Source: Halomonas socia (GTDB taxonomy: Bacteria > Pseudomonadota > Gammaproteobacteria > Pseudomonadales > Halomonadaceae). Taken from it: a stretch of DNA of 64,000 bases. A program made the translations under genes and the position numbers. The notes under the pieces were generated by a model. That model searched no databases and was not told the origin of the DNA. It saw only the letters and a program-made list of their open reading frames with translations. The stretch spans positions 2,542,001 through 2,606,000 of the forward strand of contig NZ_CP048812.1 in NCBI RefSeq assembly GCF_010977575.1. Direction: 5' to 3'. This document shows positions 9,031 to 17,587 of the stretch, in pieces (position 1 is the stretch's first letter; each line of letters begins with the position of its first letter).

Positions 9031-9927
9031 ATGGCGACCCTGGATGCCCTCAAGGTCTTCGTCGAGGTGGTGCGCAGCGGCAGCTTCACCGCCGCTGCAC
9101 GGCGCCTGGGCATCTCCAAGTCGCTGGCGTCCAAGCGTGTCGCGGCGCTGGAGGATGAGCTGGGCGTGAGCCTGCTCAACCGCTCGACGCGCTCGCTGCG
9201 GCTTACCGAGTCGGGGCAGATCTACTACGAGCACGGCCTGCGCATTCGCGAGGAGCTGGCCTCCGCCGAGGCTCAGGTGCAGTCGGTGACCGCACGGCCC
9301 CGCGGCCAGCTCAAGGTCAGCGCCCAGGTCAGCTTCGGCTTCATGTACCTGGCGGCGCCGACTACCGCCTTCATGCGCCGCTACCCCGATGTGGCCGTGG
9401 AGATCCTGCTCGAGGACCAGCGCTTCGAGCCCATCGACGATGCCGTCGACCTGGCGATCCGCATGGGGCCGCTACCGCCCTCGAGCCTGGTGTCGCGGCC
9501 GCTGTGCAAGGTGGTCTACGGGCTCTATGCGGCGCCGGAGTACCTGGCTCGCGTCAATCGTCCCCAGCATCCCCGAGACATCCGCGAGCACGACAGCGTG
9601 TTCTACGGCAACTACGACCTCGGCGCCCACTGGCGCTTTTCACTCAACGGCCAGCCGCTCGACATCGAGCCCAGCTCGCGGCTGGTGATCAACAACCTGC
9701 TGGGGGTGGTGGAGGCCGCCAAGGCCGGCTTCGGGCTGGCCTACCTGCCGACCTTCGCCGCCCGCCAGGCGGTGGCCGAGGGGCTGCTGGTGCCGCTGCT
9801 GCAGCCCTACTGGAACGAGCACGGCAGCATGCTGGTACTGTTTCGCTCGCGCAAGTACCTGCCCGACAAGACCCGCGCCTATCTTGATTTCATTACCGAT
9901 TGGTTCCGCGAAAACTTGGCACTGTAA
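9031..9927 (+). CDS. LysR-family transcriptional regulator (orphan)
   Basis: The 298-residue protein (from ATG 9031; an in-frame ATG at 9019 is possible but GAGG is spaced better for 9031) has the LysR winged HTH in the first 60 residues (FVEVVRSGSFTAAARRLGIS) and a periplasmic-binding-like effector domain (about 90-295). The C-terminal half resembles the CrgA/DhcR-like group that represses nearby oxidoreductases. No divergent partner is present: the flanks are the eda terminator and gltX. The likely target is its own palindrome and unlinked genes. The effector cannot be told from sequence. Confidence 0.92.
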   Translation: MATLDALKVFVEVVRSGSFTAAARRLGISKSLASKRVAALEDELGVSLLNRSTRSLRLTESGQIYYEHGLRIREELASAEAQVQSVTARPRGQLKVSAQVSFGFMYLAAPTTAFMRRYPDVAVEILLEDQRFEPIDDAVDLAIRMGPLPPSSLVSRPLCKVVYGLYAAPEYLARVNRPQHPRDIREHDSVFYGNYDLGAHWRFSLNGQPLDIEPSSRLVINNLLGVVEAAKAGFGLAYLPTFAARQAVAEGLLVPLLQPYWNEHGSMLVLFRSRKYLPDKTRAYLDFITDWFRENLAL

Positions 9928-9989
9928 TCCGCTAGTGGACGCTGGGGTCTGGCGATGATTCCCTGGCTGATGGGCGGCGGGGGAGTGCG

Positions 9990-9995
9990 TATAAT
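9990..9995 (+). promoter_or_regulatory. Candidate -10 element of the gltX promoter
   Basis: A perfect TATAAT lies 34 bp upstream of the gltX ATG. The region 17 bp further upstream (CTGATG, 9967-9972) is only a weak -35 match, so the promoter call rests mainly on the -10 box. Confidence 0.5.
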
Positions 9996-10029
9996 GCCGG
10001 CAAGCTTCTCGACCCAAGGATTGCAGCAG

Positions 10030-11508
10030 ATGACCGTACGCACGCGCATCGCCCCGTCGCCCACCGGCGACCCCCACGTCGGCACCGCCTATATCGCGCT
10101 GTTCAACCTGTGTTTCGCTCGCCAGCACGGCGGCCAGTTCGTGCTGCGCATCGAGGACACCGACCGGGTGCGCTCTACCGCGGAGTCCGAGCAGATGATC
10201 CTCGACTCGCTGCGCTGGCTGGGCCTCGACTGGGACGAAGGGCCCGACGTGGGCGGCCCCCACGGCCCCTATCGCCAGAGCGAGCGCGGCGAGATCTACG
10301 CCGAGCACGCCCAGCGGCTGCTCGACGCCGGCCACGCCTTCAAGTGCTATCGCACCAGCGAGGAGCTCGACGAGCTGCGCGAGGCGCGCAAGGACGCCGG
10401 CCTGCAGATGGCGCTCAAGCCCGCCGACCTGGCGCTGCCCGGCGGCGAGCAGGCACGTCGCGAGCGCGAGGGCTGGCCCTACGTGGTGCGCATGCAGGTG
10501 CCCAGCGAAGGTACCTGCGTGGTCAACGACATGCTGCGCGGCGCGATCGAGGTCGACTGGGCCCAGGTCGATGCGCAGATCCTGCTCAAGTCCGACGGCA
10601 TGCCCACCTACCACCTGGCCAACGTGGTCGACGACCACCTGATGGGCATCAGCCACGTGCTGCGCGGCGAGGAGTGGATCAACTCGGCGCCCAAGCACCA
10701 GCTGCTCTACGAATACTTCGGCTGGCAGATGCCGCAACTCTGCCATATGCCGCTGCTGCGCAACCCGGACAAGTCCAAGCTCTCCAAGCGCAAGAACCCG
10801 ACCTCGATCAACTACTACCGGCGCATGGGTTTCCTGCCCCAGGCGGTGACCAACTACCTGGGCCGCATGGGCTGGTCGATGCCCGACGACCGTGAAAAGT
10901 TCTCCCTCGACGAGATGATGGCGAGTTTCGATATTCAGCGCGTCTCGCTGGGCGGGCCGGTGTTCGACCTGGACAAGCTGACCTGGCTCAACGGCGTCTA
11001 TATCCGCGAGGACCTCGACGACGCGGCCTTTCTCCAGGCGCTGCGCGACTGGGCCTTCAACGAGTCCTACGTCAGCCAGATCCTGCCCCAGGTGCGCCCG
11101 CGGGTGGATACCCTGTCCCAGGTCGCACCGCTGGCCGGGCACTTCTTCTCCGGCTTGCCGGCCATCGATGAAGCGAGCTTCGCCGACGTCAAGCTCGAGC
11201 GCGAGACCCTGCTCAAGCTGCTGCAGTTTCTGGTCTGGCGCCTGGAAGGCGTGTCGCGCTGGGACAAGGAGGCGCTGTTGGCCGAGGTCAAGGCGCTGGG
11301 CGAGCACTTCGAGCTGAAGATGAAGGCCCTGCTGGCGCCGGTATTCATCGCCGTGACCGGCTCGGCCACCTCCACCTCGGTGATGGACGCCATGGTGATT
11401 CTGGGCTCCGACATGACCCGCGCACGCCTGCGCTATGCCATCGACGTGCTCGGCGGCGTCTCCAAGAAGCAGGCCAAGCGCTTCGAGAAAGAATTCCGCG
11501 AGCTGTAA
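10030..11508 (+). CDS. gltX: Glutamate--tRNA ligase
   Basis: The 492-residue class I aminoacyl-tRNA synthetase charges tRNA-Glu in the cytoplasm. ATG 10030 ([20 protein letters not shown]) is chosen because the family begins there; the frame is open further upstream but lacks similarity. The HIGH-type signature is HVGT and the KMSKS-type signature is KLSKRKNP. The anticodon-binding domain fills the C-terminal third. A tRNA-Ala and a tRNA-Glu gene follow, the same arrangement I recall in Pseudomonas, but they have their own promoter. Confidence 0.97.
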   Translation: MTVRTRIAPSPTGDPHVGTAYIALFNLCFARQHGGQFVLRIEDTDRVRSTAESEQMILDSLRWLGLDWDEGPDVGGPHGPYRQSERGEIYAEHAQRLLDAGHAFKCYRTSEELDELREARKDAGLQMALKPADLALPGGEQARREREGWPYVVRMQVPSEGTCVVNDMLRGAIEVDWAQVDAQILLKSDGMPTYHLANVVDDHLMGISHVLRGEEWINSAPKHQLLYEYFGWQMPQLCHMPLLRNPDKSKLSKRKNPTSINYYRRMGFLPQAVTNYLGRMGWSMPDDREKFSLDEMMASFDIQRVSLGGPVFDLDKLTWLNGVYIREDLDDAAFLQALRDWAFNESYVSQILPQVRPRVDTLSQVAPLAGHFFSGLPAIDEASFADVKLERETLLKLLQFLVWRLEGVSRWDKEALLAEVKALGEHFELKMKALLAPVFIAVTGSATSTSVMDAMVILGSDMTRARLRYAIDVLGGVSKKQAKRFEKEFREL

Positions 11509-11559
11509 GCCAAGGGCGGCGGGCCACTCGCTACGAGCCGCGGGCTATAAAATGCTGCC

Positions 11560-11621
11560 GTAGCCCGTAGCCCGTAGCCCGTAGCCCGTAGCCCGTAGCC
11601 CGTAGCCCGTAGCCCGTAGCC
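11560..11621. repeat. Heptamer tandem repeat (GTAGCCC), about 8.9 copies
   Basis: Eight perfect GTAGCCC units run from 11560 to 11615, followed by a partial GTAGCC. The array begins 52 bp after the gltX stop and ends 11 bp before the -35 box of the tRNA promoter. The units are identical, as expected for slippage-prone simple repeats. No coding role is possible here. Confidence 0.95.
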
Positions 11622-11631
11622 GATTTTAAGG

Positions 11632-11660
11632 TTGACGAAGAATGAGGCGCCAGGTAGTAT
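11632..11660 (+). promoter_or_regulatory. Sigma-70 promoter of the tRNA-Ala/tRNA-Glu operon
   Basis: TTGACG (11632-11637), a 17-bp spacer, and TAGTAT (11655-11660), followed by a GC-rich discriminator (ACGCCTCG). This is near consensus. A GC-rich discriminator is typical of stringently controlled stable-RNA promoters. tRNA-Ala begins 20 bp later. Confidence 0.82.
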
Positions 11661-11680
11661 ACGCCTCGTTCTTGAGAGAC

Positions 11681-11756
11681 GGGGCCTTAGCTCAGCTGGG
11701 AGAGCGCAACACTGGCAGTGTTGAGGTCAGCGGTTCGATCCCGCTAGGCTCCACCA
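11681..11756 (+). tRNA. tRNA-Ala (anticodon GGC)
   Basis: The 76-nt cloverleaf has acceptor GGGGCCT/AGGCTCC, D arm GCTC/GAGC, anticodon arm CAACA-CTGGCAG-TGTTG with anticodon GGC, T arm AGCGG-TTCGATC-CCGCT and encoded CCA. The third acceptor pair is G-T, the G3:U70 identity element of alanine tRNAs. Confidence 0.97.
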
Positions 11757-11770
11757 TCTCGGAACGATGC

Positions 11771-11846
11771 GTCCCATTCGTCTAGTGGTCCAGGACACCG
11801 CCCTTTCACGGCGGTAACAGGGGTTCGAACCCCCTATGGGACGCCA
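11771..11846 (+). tRNA. tRNA-Glu (anticodon TTC)
   Basis: The 76-nt cloverleaf has acceptor GTCCCAT/ATGGGAC, anticodon arm CCGCC-CTTTCAC-GGCGG with anticodon TTC, T arm GGGGG-type with TTCGAAC, and an encoded GCCA end. It is 14 bp after tRNA-Ala and is the substrate of the adjacent gltX product. Confidence 0.97.
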
Positions 11847-11858
11847 CCTCACTTCCAA

Positions 11859-11885
11859 AGAGACGCCCTTGCGGCGTCTCTTTTC
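11859..11885 (+). terminator. Rho-independent terminator of the tRNA operon
   Basis: Nine-base-pair perfect stem AGAGACGCC/GGCGTCTCT with loop CTTGC, followed by TTTT. It starts 13 bp after tRNA-Glu. Confidence 0.92.
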
Positions 11886-12350
11886 GTTAGTGCGCCCGCA
11901 CTGCGATATGACGTGCAAGCACCTGGCGCTGTCTCCTTTTCTGCTCCTTACGTATGAGTCACAAATCGGCCTTCCAGGCTTGACATATCCCCTGAGTTGT
12001 CCACGGGCGCCATGCGGCGTTGACGGCTTGTGCACAACCCTGATGCAAGCTGGGGTTGTTCGGAAAAACTTCGTTTAATCGTTTTAAATCAATGACATAA
12101 AATTGCTCAAAATTTGAGCAATCTAACTGTAGCCCGCTTGTCATGGTGGCTTGTGCGGCTTATCTCGAGGTTGCGCACAGTGTTATCCACAGATTGTGTG
12201 GAAAACCCATGACGGTTCCCCGCGAGGCGAGTCGTCGTCGGGGTTCGCCGTGGTGCAGCATGCTGCGCGCAGATGCTGCTTATCGCTGTCAGCGGCGAGA
12301 GAGGCTTATACAAGGGCTGTAAACGGCAGCGGTGTGCAGGCAAGAAACGC
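11886..12350. other. Long non-coding region with AT-rich core, palindrome and DnaA-box-like sites
   Basis: No convincing gene is present. An inverted repeat ACAACCC/GGGTTGT spans 12034-12059. An AT-rich block at about 12062-12126 stands out against the GC-rich genome and ends in a 21-bp perfect palindrome (arms ATTGCTCAAA/TTTGAGCAAT, 12102-12122). TTATCCACA at 12183-12191 and an inverted TTTTCCACA at 12197-12205 both fit the DnaA-box consensus TTWTNCACA. TTGTCCACG (11998) is a weaker match. This could be a DnaA-binding control locus or an sRNA/regulatory region; no function can be assigned. Confidence 0.55.
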
Positions 12351-12377
12351 CGCGGGCCACCTTCAAGGTGGCCCGCG
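12351..12377 (-). terminator. Terminator of gltA
   Basis: Perfect GC-rich hairpin with arms CGCGGGCCACC/GGTGGCCCGCG and loop TTCAA. Read on the minus strand it is followed by GCGTTTCTT. It begins 41 bp past the gltA stop. A second inverted repeat (GACAAGCAT/ATGCTTGTC, 12382-12400) lies between it and gltA. Confidence 0.78.
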
Positions 12378-12417
12378 CAGTGACAAGCATGATGCTTGTC
12401 GGGTGATGCCGGTGGGG

Positions 12418-13704
12418 TTACTTGGCCGGGTAATCGCGCTCGGTGTGGCCGGTGTAGAGCTGGCGTGGGCGGCTGATCTTGTAGTTGCTGCTGATCATCT
12501 CGTTCCAGTGCGAGATCCAGCCAATGGTGCGCGACACGGCGAAGACCACGGTGAACATGTTGGTGGGAATGCCGACCGCCTTGAGAATGATGCCGGAGTA
12601 GAAGTCGACGTTGGGGTAGAGCTTGCGTTCGATGAAGTACTCATCCTCGAGGGCGATCTGCTCCAGGCGCTTGGCGATCTTGAGCTGCGGGTCATCGGCC
12701 ATGCCCAGCTCGGCCAGCACTTCGTCGCAGGTCTCCTTCATGACCTTGGCGCGCGGGTCGAAGTTGCGATATACCCGGTGCCCGAAGCCCATCAGCTTGA
12801 ACGGGTCGTCCTTGTCCTTGGCGCGGTCGACAAAGCGCTGGATGTTCTCCTCGGACTCGTCGCCGATCTCGTCGAGCATGCTCAGCACGGCCTCGTTGGC
12901 GCCGCCGTGGGCCGGTCCCCATAGCGCTGCAATGCCGGCGCTGATACAGGCGAAGGGGTTGGCGCCGGTGGAGCCGGCCAGGCGTACCGTGGAGGTGGAG
13001 GCGTTCTGCTCATGGTCGGCGTGGAGCATGAAGATGCGATCCATGGCCTTGGCGAACACCGGGTTGACCTTGAACTCCTCGCAGGGGTTGCTGAACATCA
13101 TGTAGAGGAAGTTCTCGGCGTAGCTCAGGTCGTTGCGCGGATAGTTGAACGGCTGGCCGATATTGTACTTGTAGCACATCGCTGCCAGGGTCGGCATCTT
13201 GGCGATCAGGCGGATCGCGCTGATGGTGCGATCCTCCTCCTTGGTGATGTCGAGATGGTCGTGGTAGAAGGCCGCCAGGCCACCGACCACGCCGCACAGG
13301 ATCGACATGGGGTGGGCGTCACGGCGGAAGCCCTTGTAAAAATTGGCCAGTTGCTCGTGCACCATGGTGTGATTGCGGATGGTGCTCTCGAACTTGTTGA
13401 ATTCCTCCTCGCTGGGCAGCTCGCCAAACAGCAGGGCGTAGCTCAGTTCGACGAAGTTGGAGTGCTCGGCCAGTTGGCCGATGGGATAGCCGCGGTGCAG
13501 CAGTACCCCCTTGCCGCCGTCGATGAAGGTGATCGCCGACTCGGTGGAGGAGGTGGCCATGAAGCCCGGGTCGTGGGTGAACAGCCCCTCGGCCCCCAGG
13601 GTGCGCACGTCGATGACGTCCGGGCCCATGCTGCCAGAATAGACCGGAAATTCGATCGTCTTGTCGAGCCCGTCTACGGTCAATCTTGCTTTTCTGTCAG
13701 CCAT
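12418..13704 (-). CDS. gltA: Citrate synthase
   Basis: The 428-residue type II (hexameric, NADH-sensitive family) enzyme condenses acetyl-CoA and oxaloacetate to citrate. It starts [20 protein letters not shown]. Catalytic-region motifs are present: [20 protein letters not shown] (first active-site His), [15 protein letters not shown] (second His region) and the catalytic Asp in [18 protein letters not shown] precedes the ATG. It is divergent from sdhCDAB, the usual TCA layout in gammaproteobacteria. A near-consensus promoter lies 78-105 bp upstream. Confidence 0.98.
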   Translation of the reverse strand: MADRKARLTVDGLDKTIEFPVYSGSMGPDVIDVRTLGAEGLFTHDPGFMATSSTESAITFIDGGKGVLLHRGYPIGQLAEHSNFVELSYALLFGELPSEEEFNKFESTIRNHTMVHEQLANFYKGFRRDAHPMSILCGVVGGLAAFYHDHLDITKEEDRTISAIRLIAKMPTLAAMCYKYNIGQPFNYPRNDLSYAENFLYMMFSNPCEEFKVNPVFAKAMDRIFMLHADHEQNASTSTVRLAGSTGANPFACISAGIAALWGPAHGGANEAVLSMLDEIGDESEENIQRFVDRAKDKDDPFKLMGFGHRVYRNFDPRAKVMKETCDEVLAELGMADDPQLKIAKRLEQIALEDEYFIERKLYPNVDFYSGIILKAVGIPTNMFTVVFAVSRTIGWISHWNEMISSNYKISRPRQLYTGHTERDYPAK

Positions 13705-14108
13705 GTCGGCCTCCTCTCCAGTTTTGTCGTCAGACGATAAGTCGTTGTCCCGCTTGCCAAGCCGGCGAAAAAGGTTCGCCCACTATAGAAGCGTGCCGGG
13801 GATTGTCAATTAGCCCATGGCGACGCGCTATTGTGCGGGCTTTCGATTTCTATACAGGCCTTGTATAGTTATTGGTGCTTTGCACCATTGTCCGCGCTGG
13901 CGGCGGAGGGTCAAGGTCTACACCATGGTCGCAAGCGGTCGTCGACAATTTGTCATGGTGGCCCCCAGTCCCTATAATCCACCCCGCGCGACTGGCAGGA
14001 GCCGGAGGTCGTGCCGACTTGGCAGACGGCCGAGCCCTTCCTCAAAACCACCGCCCGCTCGGGCCATGCCCGAAGCACAGAGCGGGCCAAGAGAGTGTGT
14101 ATAGAGCC
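13705..14108. other. gltA-sdhC divergent control region
   Basis: 404 bp with no gene. Besides the gltA promoter it holds two perfect inverted repeats: CTATACA-GGCCT-TGTATAG (13850-13868) and GGTGC-TTT-GCACC (13874-13886). The first includes a -10-like TATAG on the plus strand, so it may be an operator over the sdh promoter. The 220 bp between these and sdhC would be a long 5' leader; nothing recognisable was seen in it. Confidence 0.5.
13782..13809 (-). promoter_or_regulatory. Sigma-70 promoter of gltA
   Basis: On the minus strand TTGACA (13804-13809) and TATAGT (13782-13787) are separated by 16 bp. The -35 is perfect and the -10 matches 5 of 6. Confidence 0.75.
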
Positions 14109-14486
14109 GTGAATAGCAAACGACCCGTTAATCTCGATATCTCCACCATCAAGCTACCGCTACCCGCCCTGACATCGATCACTCACCGCATCACCGGCAT
14201 CATCCTGTTCGTCGGCCTGATTTTCGCCTTCTGGGCGCTGGACAAGTCGCTGTCATCCCCGGCGGGCTTCTATGCGGTGCAGGACGCCCTGGCCAACAAC
14301 CTGCTGGCCAAGCTGGTTGCCTGGGGGCTGCTGTCGGCGCTGGCCTTCCACTTCGTGGCCGGCATCAAGCACCTGCTGATGGATCTCAACATCGGCGTGA
14401 CCCTCGAAAGCGGCATACGCAAGGCACAGATCACCGTGGTGGTCAGTGCGGTTCTGGTGATTCTCGCAGGAGTCTGGGTATGGTAA
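14109..14486 (+). CDS. sdhC: Succinate dehydrogenase cytochrome b556 subunit
   Basis: The 125-residue membrane anchor has three transmembrane helices and the haem-ligand helix FHFVAGIKHLLMDL. GTG 14109 is chosen as start (MNSKRPVNLDISTIKLPLPA), matching the family N-terminus; the open frame upstream is not SdhC-like. It anchors SdhAB in the inner membrane and passes electrons to ubiquinone. It overlaps sdhD by 7 bp. Confidence 0.95.
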   Translation: MNSKRPVNLDISTIKLPLPALTSITHRITGIILFVGLIFAFWALDKSLSSPAGFYAVQDALANNLLAKLVAWGLLSALAFHFVAGIKHLLMDLNIGVTLESGIRKAQITVVVSAVLVILAGVWVW

Positions 14487-14827
14487 CCAATATTACGAAT
14501 TTCGGTCGCAGCGGCCTATCCGACTGGCTGATCCAGCGCTTCTCTGCGGTCATCCTGGCGCTATACACGCTCTTTATCGTTGCCTACCTGCTGCTCAACC
14601 CGGGCCTCGACTACGCTACCTGGAGCGGCCTGTTCGCCCAGACCTGGATGCGCATCTTCTCGCTGCTGGCGTTCGTCTCGATTGCCGCCCACGCCTGGAT
14701 CGGGCTATGGACCGTGACCACCGACTATCTCAAGCCGACCGGCATTCGCCTGGCGGTGCAGAGCGCCATCATCCTGGCCATCTTCGTGTTCCTGGTCTGG
14801 GGCATTCAAATTCTGTGGGGAGCCTGA
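14480..14827 (+). CDS. sdhD: Succinate dehydrogenase hydrophobic anchor subunit
   Basis: The 115-residue protein has three membrane helices and the SdhD segments LSDWLIQRFSAVILALYTL and AHAWIGLWTVTTDY, which contain the conserved quinone/haem-site residues. Start ATG 14480 lies within the end of sdhC, implying translational coupling. sdhA begins 3 bp after its stop. Confidence 0.95.
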   Translation: MVTNITNFGRSGLSDWLIQRFSAVILALYTLFIVAYLLLNPGLDYATWSGLFAQTWMRIFSLLAFVSIAAHAWIGLWTVTTDYLKPTGIRLAVQSAIILAIFVFLVWGIQILWGA

Positions 14828-14830
14828 TCC

Positions 14831-16603
14831 ATGTCCAACATGCGTAGCCTGTCCTTCGACGCCATCATCATCGGCGGGGGTGGCTCCGGCCTGCGTGCCG
14901 CGCTCGAGCTGGCCAAGTCCGGCAAGAAGACCGCAGTGCTGTCCAAGGTATTCCCGACCCGTTCGCACACCGTCTCTGCCCAGGGCGGTATCACCTGTGC
15001 CATTGCCTCGGCCGATCCCAACGACGATTGGCGCTGGCACATGTATGACACCGTCAAGGGCGGCGACTATATCGCCGATCAGGATGCCGCCGAGTACATG
15101 TGTTCCGAGGGACCCAAGGCCGTGTTCGAACTCGAGCACATGGGCCTGCCGTTCTCGCGTTTCGACAACGGCCGCATCTATCAGCGCCCGTTCGGCGGCC
15201 AGTCCAAGAACTTCGGCGAGGGCGGCCAGGCGGCCCGCACCTGTGCCGCGGCCGACCGCACCGGACATGCCCTGCTGCACACCCTTTACCAGAACAACCT
15301 GAAGAATAATACCACCTTCCTCAATGAGTGGTATGCCGTCGATCTGGTCAAGAACGCCAATGGCGACGTGGTTGGCTGCATCGCCCTCGATATCGAGACC
15401 GGCGAAGTGGTGCACGTCAAGTCCAAGGCCACGGTGCTGGCCACCGGCGGTGCCGGTCGCATCTACGCCTCGACCACCAATGCCCTGATCAACACCGGGG
15501 ATGGCATCGGCATGGCGCTGCGTGCTGGCTTCCCGATGCAGGACATGGAGATGTGGCAGTTCCACCCGACCGGCATCTACGGCGCCGGTACCCTGGTCAC
15601 CGAGGGCTGCCGCGGCGAGGGTGGCTACCTGGTCAACAAGGACGGCGAGCGCTTCATGGAGCGCTATGCGCCCAATGCCAAGGATCTCGCCGGTCGCGAT
15701 GTGGTGGCGCGCTCGATGGTCATGGAGATCCTCGAAGGCCGTGGCTGTGGCGAGAAGGGCGACCACGTCTTCCTCAAGCTTGACCATCTTGGTGAAGAGG
15801 TGCTGGGCAAGCGCCTGCCGGGCATCGTCGAACTGTCCAAGACCTTTGCCCACGCCGACCCGGCCAAGGAGCCGATCCCGGTGGTGCCGACCTGCCACTA
15901 CATGATGGGCGGGATCCCCACCAACGTGCACGGCCAGGCGATCATGCAGGACGCCGACGGCAACGACCAGATCGTCAACGGCTTGTTCGCCTGTGGCGAA
16001 GCGGCCTGCGTCTCGGTGCACGGCGCCAATCGCCTGGGCGGCAACTCGCTGCTCGATCTGGTGGTGTTCGGCCGCGCGGCAGGGATGTTCATCGAGGGCG
16101 CGCTCAACGAGGGCATCGACTACCTCGACGCCTCCGAGTCCGATGTCGATGCGGCGATGAAGCGCATGAGCCGTTGGAACGAGTCCAGCGGTGGCGAGAG
16201 CGTGCCGGAGCTCAAGGCAGAGCTGCAGGACATCATGCAGAATGCCTTTGGCGTGTTCCGCCAGGAAGACAACATGCAGGAAGGTGTCAAGAAACTTGCC
16301 GACCTGCGCGAGCGGATCGCCAATGCCCATCTGGGCGACAAGTCGAATGCCTTCAACACCGCGCGTGTCGAAGCGCTGGAGCTCGACAACCTGATGGAAG
16401 TGGCCGAGGCCACCGCAATCTCGGCGCTGGAGCGCAAGGAGAGCCGCGGCGCGCACTCCCGCTATGACTATCCGGATCGGGACGACGTCAACTGGCTGAA
16501 GCACTCGCTCTACTTCCCGGCCGACAAGCGGCTTGGCAAGCGCGACGTCAACTTCACGCCGAAGACCGTCGATACCTTCGAGCCGAAAGTCCGTACTTAT
16601 TAA
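14831..16603 (+). CDS. sdhA: Succinate dehydrogenase flavoprotein subunit
   Basis: The 590-residue catalytic subunit oxidises succinate to fumarate. It shows the Rossmann motif [19 protein letters not shown], the covalent-FAD histidine in [10 protein letters not shown], the substrate-site HPTGIYG segment, and [14 protein letters not shown]. Length is normal (E. coli 588). It is part of sdhCDAB; the spacing to sdhB is 10 bp. Confidence 0.98.
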   Translation: MSNMRSLSFDAIIIGGGGSGLRAALELAKSGKKTAVLSKVFPTRSHTVSAQGGITCAIASADPNDDWRWHMYDTVKGGDYIADQDAAEYMCSEGPKAVFELEHMGLPFSRFDNGRIYQRPFGGQSKNFGEGGQAARTCAAADRTGHALLHTLYQNNLKNNTTFLNEWYAVDLVKNANGDVVGCIALDIETGEVVHVKSKATVLATGGAGRIYASTTNALINTGDGIGMALRAGFPMQDMEMWQFHPTGIYGAGTLVTEGCRGEGGYLVNKDGERFMERYAPNAKDLAGRDVVARSMVMEILEGRGCGEKGDHVFLKLDHLGEEVLGKRLPGIVELSKTFAHADPAKEPIPVVPTCHYMMGGIPTNVHGQAIMQDADGNDQIVNGLFACGEAACVSVHGANRLGGNSLLDLVVFGRAAGMFIEGALNEGIDYLDASESDVDAAMKRMSRWNESSGGESVPELKAELQDIMQNAFGVFRQEDNMQEGVKKLADLRERIANAHLGDKSNAFNTARVEALELDNLMEVAEATAISALERKESRGAHSRYDYPDRDDVNWLKHSLYFPADKRLGKRDVNFTPKTVDTFEPKVRTY

Positions 16604-16613
16604 GGGGGTCACG

Positions 16614-17324
16614 ATGTCCACGCTTCAGGTATCCGTATACCGCTACAACCCGGAAACCGACTCCGCACCTTATATGCAGGAGTTCCAGGTCGACACCAAG
16701 GGGCGCGACCTGATGGTGCTCGACGTGCTGCACCTGACCAAGGAGCAGGACAGCTCCATGGCCTATCGCCGCAGCTGCCGCGAAGGGGTTTGCGGCTCCG
16801 ACGGCATGAACATGAACGGCAAGAACGGCCTGGCCTGCATCACGCCGCTGTCGGAAGTGGTCAAGAACAACAAGCTGGTGCTGCGCCCGCTGCCCGGCCT
16901 GCCGGTGATCCGCGACCTGGTGGTCGACATGGGGATCTTCTACAAGCAGTACGAGCGCATTCAGCCGTATCTGCAGAACGACACCCCGGCACCGGCCATC
17001 GAGCGCCTGCAGTCGCCGGAAGAGCGCGACAAGCTCGACGGCCTCTACGAGTGCATCCTGTGCGCTTGCTGTTCGACCGCGTGCCCGTCGTTCTGGTGGA
17101 ATCCGGACAAGTTCGTCGGCCCTGCCGGCCTGCTGCAGTCCTACCGCTTCCTGGCCGATTCCCGTGATGAAGCGACCCAGGCGCGCCTGGCCGATCTCGA
17201 GGATCCATTCAGCGTATTCCGCTGCCGCGGCATCATGAACTGCGTGTCGGTATGCCCCAAGGGCCTCAATCCGACCCGGGCGATCGGCAAGATCCGCGAG
17301 ATGCTGTTGGCCAATGCCACTTAA
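16614..17324 (+). CDS. sdhB: Succinate dehydrogenase iron-sulfur subunit
   Basis: The 236-residue protein carries three Fe-S clusters. The [2Fe-2S] ligands are in SCREGVCGSDGMNMNG; the [4Fe-4S] and [3Fe-4S] ligands are in CILCACCSTACPSFWWN and CRGIMNCVSVCPKGLNP. ATG 16614 is preferred over the in-frame upstream starts inside sdhA because AAGGGGG precedes it and MSTLQVSVYRYNPE is the usual start. Confidence 0.98.
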   Translation: MSTLQVSVYRYNPETDSAPYMQEFQVDTKGRDLMVLDVLHLTKEQDSSMAYRRSCREGVCGSDGMNMNGKNGLACITPLSEVVKNNKLVLRPLPGLPVIRDLVVDMGIFYKQYERIQPYLQNDTPAPAIERLQSPEERDKLDGLYECILCACCSTACPSFWWNPDKFVGPAGLLQSYRFLADSRDEATQARLADLEDPFSVFRCRGIMNCVSVCPKGLNPTRAIGKIREMLLANAT

Positions 17325-17408
17325 ATCGTGGCCCCAGGCTTGCTATCATGTAGCCCGGTTTTGGGCTATGACCGAGTGTCGCAGCCCATCACGGCCCTGA
17401 TCGCAGAG

Positions 17409-17433
17409 AGCCGGTGCCCGTGGCACCGGCTTT
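17409..17433 (+). terminator. Hairpin with short T-run between sdhB and sucA (partial terminator or attenuator)
   Basis: Ten-base-pair stem AGCCGGTGCC/GGCACCGGCT with a 3-nt loop, then TTTCG. A smaller hairpin TAGCCC/GGGCTA lies at about 17351-17368. The T-run is short, so termination may be incomplete. Confidence 0.5.
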
Positions 17434-17587
17434 CGACGATCATTGGCCAGGCCGAGGTTCAGGCAACGCTGCCTGTCCAGGCATGCCGGACAGCATGACT
17501 GCCCCGCCGGCAGGGCACCAGAAACGCCGATGCGGCGACGTCGTATCAGGCGCCGACAACACCCCATCAGTGCAGGGTGACCGAGAG

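Noticed and set aside
9640-11307. A 555-codon minus-strand frame opposite gltX
   Set aside because: Same cause: antisense to a certain synthetase gene, with no recognisable motif or ribosome site.
11560-11621. CRISPR array
   Set aside because: The units are contiguous 7-mers without spacers and there are no cas genes, so it is a simple tandem repeat.
12062-12205. Chromosomal replication origin
   Set aside because: Only two good DnaA boxes are present and none of the usual origin neighbours (dnaA, dnaN, mnmG, rpmH). It is kept as a possible DnaA-binding locus only.
14705-16621. A 638-codon minus-strand frame opposite sdhA
   Set aside because: It is a shadow of sdhA. The composition is His/Val/Gly-rich with no domain signal.
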